Part shown: positions 6,094-6,871 of the stretch, in pieces | Numbering within the stretch: the first letter of the stretch is position 1 | Layout of the letters: each line of letters begins with the position of its first letter | Assembly (NCBI GenBank): GCA_030527065.1 | Contig: JAUNBO010000100.1 | Span: 1 to 6,871, forward strand | Reading direction: 5' to 3' | Length of the DNA: 6,871 nucleotides | DNA from: Bacillota bacterium | Lineage (GTDB): Bacteria > Bacillota > Clostridia > Peptostreptococcales > Anaerovoracaceae | Notes under the pieces: model-generated | The model's input: the letters and a program-made list of their open reading frames with translations, nothing else | Database searches by the model: none | What the model was told of the DNA's origin: nothing | Made by a program: the position numbers and the translations under genes

Positions 6094-6132
6094 GGAAAAA
6101 GGGCCGGCCGGCAGGGGGATCCTGCCGGCCGG
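6094..6132 (-). terminator. Intrinsic terminator, oriented leftward
   Basis: A perfect 12-bp stem, CCGGCCGGCAGG (6104-6115) with CCTGCCGGCCGG (6121-6132), has a 5-nt loop. On the minus strand it is followed by CCCTTTTTCC (plus 6094-6103), a U-tract in leftward RNA. It ends transcription of the transposase pseudogene. On the plus strand there is no T-run after the stem, so termination of the transporter operon here would rely on the hairpin alone. Confidence 0.75.
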
Positions 6133-6138
6133 TGAGAC

Positions 6139-6871
6139 TCACAGGGCTTTCACCTCTTCCGGCGTCAGGCCGGTGAAACGGATAATCAGTTCTTCCTCCA
6201 CTCCGTCAGCCTTCATCCGCCGGGCGGTTTCCCTGACGCCTTCCACAAGGCCTTTCTCTCGGCCCTTTTCCATGCCTTCCGCAAGGCCGGCCTCCCATCC
6301 TTCTTCCCGGGCGCCGGCCATGCCGGAGAGATGATCCATCTCCGCCTTTTCCCGCATTTCCGCAAGAAAGCGCAGCTTTTCGTCCTCGCTGACGTATCTC
6401 CACTTCTCCACCGCTTCGTTCATCTCGGCGCTTTGCTTCTTCAGCATCTCCATCACCTCCCCGTCTCTGGCTGAGAGGAACAGGCTCCAACGCTCGCTGC
6501 CGTTTAAGGATTCTTTCCCCTGGCACGCTTTTCTCACCTTGGGCAACTCCAAAAAGGAAATCACCGACAGCGTCGTCAGTTCCCGTCCCTGTTGGTTCCT
6601 GAACATGTATTCATTATACCACAATCTCTGATCGATGAATTCAGGTCCGTTTGGAATTCAGAGGTAGATTGTGGTGCAATTCGCTGAGTTTTCCAACACG
6701 CCCCGTCGGGCTCATTATACCACGCTTCTTCTTCCGGGAGAAGGATGAAATCAAGAATAAACAAGGACAGGGCCCGCCCCAGCCTGTTGTAATTCTCCCC
6801 CCGGGTCTCCTGGGATGCCATGAGCTTTGCGTTGTAGTACACGCTGCGGGGAATGGTGTTCCTTTCATCTG
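6139..6871 (-). pseudogene. PD-(D/E)XK nuclease (Rpn/PDDEXK_2) family transposase, disrupted, 5' end outside window
   Basis: Two fragments in different frames together make one family-like protein. The upstream fragment is open from the window edge (6871) and reads ERNTIPRSVYYNAKLMASQ, then RALSLFILDFILLPEEEAWYNE, ending its meaningful part at about 6711. The downstream fragment (from about 6621 to TGA at 6141-6139) starts WYNEYMFRNQQGRELT and contains SFLELPKV. It also has a helical charged region with a Gly/Glu/Lys-rich stretch (AREEGWEAGLAEGMEKGREKG) and ends FTGLTPEEVKAL, a typical tail for this family. A 101-bp insertion flanked by 12-bp repeats causes the frame change. Deleting 101 bp yields ...PEEEAWYNEYMFRNQQGREL... 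without interruption. Family members are PD-(D/E)XK nucleases linked to recombination or transposition. The catalytic core would lie mostly upstream, outside the window. A truncated product from a restart (ATG at 6606) is possible but would lack the core. Confidence 0.8.
6611..6723. repeat. 101-bp insertion bounded by 12-bp direct repeats
   Basis: TCATTATACCAC occurs at 6611-6622 and at 6712-6723, exactly 101 bp apart, with 89 bp of unique sequence between. The repeat encodes WYNE in the host gene on the minus strand, so one copy plus the 89 bp is additional. Because 101 is not a multiple of three, it shifts the frame. The inserted DNA has no terminal inverted repeats and no coding capacity. 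It contains an imperfect hairpin: CCACAATCT (6619-6627) with AGATTGTGG (6666-6674), and inner arms TGAATTC (6636-6642) with GAATTCA (6654-6660). It may be a small dispersed repeat with a 12-bp target duplication. Confidence 0.75.

Noticed and set aside
6092..6334. Plus-strand open frame of 80 codons after the heptad gene
   Set aside because: It overlaps the terminator hairpin and is antisense to the well-recognised tail of the PD-(D/E)XK transposase gene.
6576..6711. Continuation of the upstream transposase frame through the insertion to a stop at 6576
   Set aside because: The residues after WYNE (PDGACWKTQ...) come from the inserted DNA and then from out-of-frame host sequence, and do not resemble the family.

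Overview
The window looks like a chromosomal segment from a GC-rich, spore-forming member of the Clostridia, most likely a Lachnospiraceae-type gut bacterium. The grounds are the C-terminal end of the sporulation hydrolase SpoIIP, strong purine-rich ribosome binding sites, a TetR regulator of the kind common in Firmicutes, and a PD-(D/E)XK (Rpn-type) transposase/nuclease gene of the kind abundant in Lachnospiraceae. The family assignment rests on recognition by eye, not on a search.

Layout, left to right. Bases 3-353 (+) are the 3' end of spoIIP, entering from outside the window. It is followed after 37 nt by a small gene for an 85-residue single-pass membrane protein (391-648, +), probably in the same transcript. 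Converging on it, and overlapping its last 20 bases, is a TetR-family repressor gene (629-1219, -). The 257-bp region 1220-1476 between the repressor and the next gene is divergent. It carries candidate promoters, an 18-bp palindrome, a leader-sized inverted repeat and a cluster of short repeated half-sites.

Rightward from there runs a two-gene operon. The first gene encodes a 706-residue MMPL/RND-superfamily transporter (1477-3597). The second encodes an 831-residue exported or membrane-anchored protein (3597-6092) with two long tracts of xxxLxxG heptad repeats. The stop of the first gene and the start of the second share a base (TGATG), so they are probably translationally coupled. I infer that the TetR protein controls this transporter operon, and that the heptad protein works with the pump outside the membrane, perhaps as a rod-like adaptor or scaffold.

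The right end (6139-6871, -) is a PD-(D/E)XK transposase-family pseudogene whose 5' part lies beyond the window. It is split into two frames by a 101-bp insertion bounded by 12-bp direct repeats. Removing 101 bp restores a continuous family-like reading frame. A strong GC-rich hairpin with a T-run on the minus strand (6094-6132) separates this pseudogene from the heptad gene and points leftward as its terminator.

The most interesting parts are the repressor/pump/heptad-protein module, the structured divergent control region, and the small promoter-like insertion in the transposase gene. I see no tRNA, rRNA, CRISPR array or complete insertion sequence. There is no gene-free stretch longer than 300 bases.
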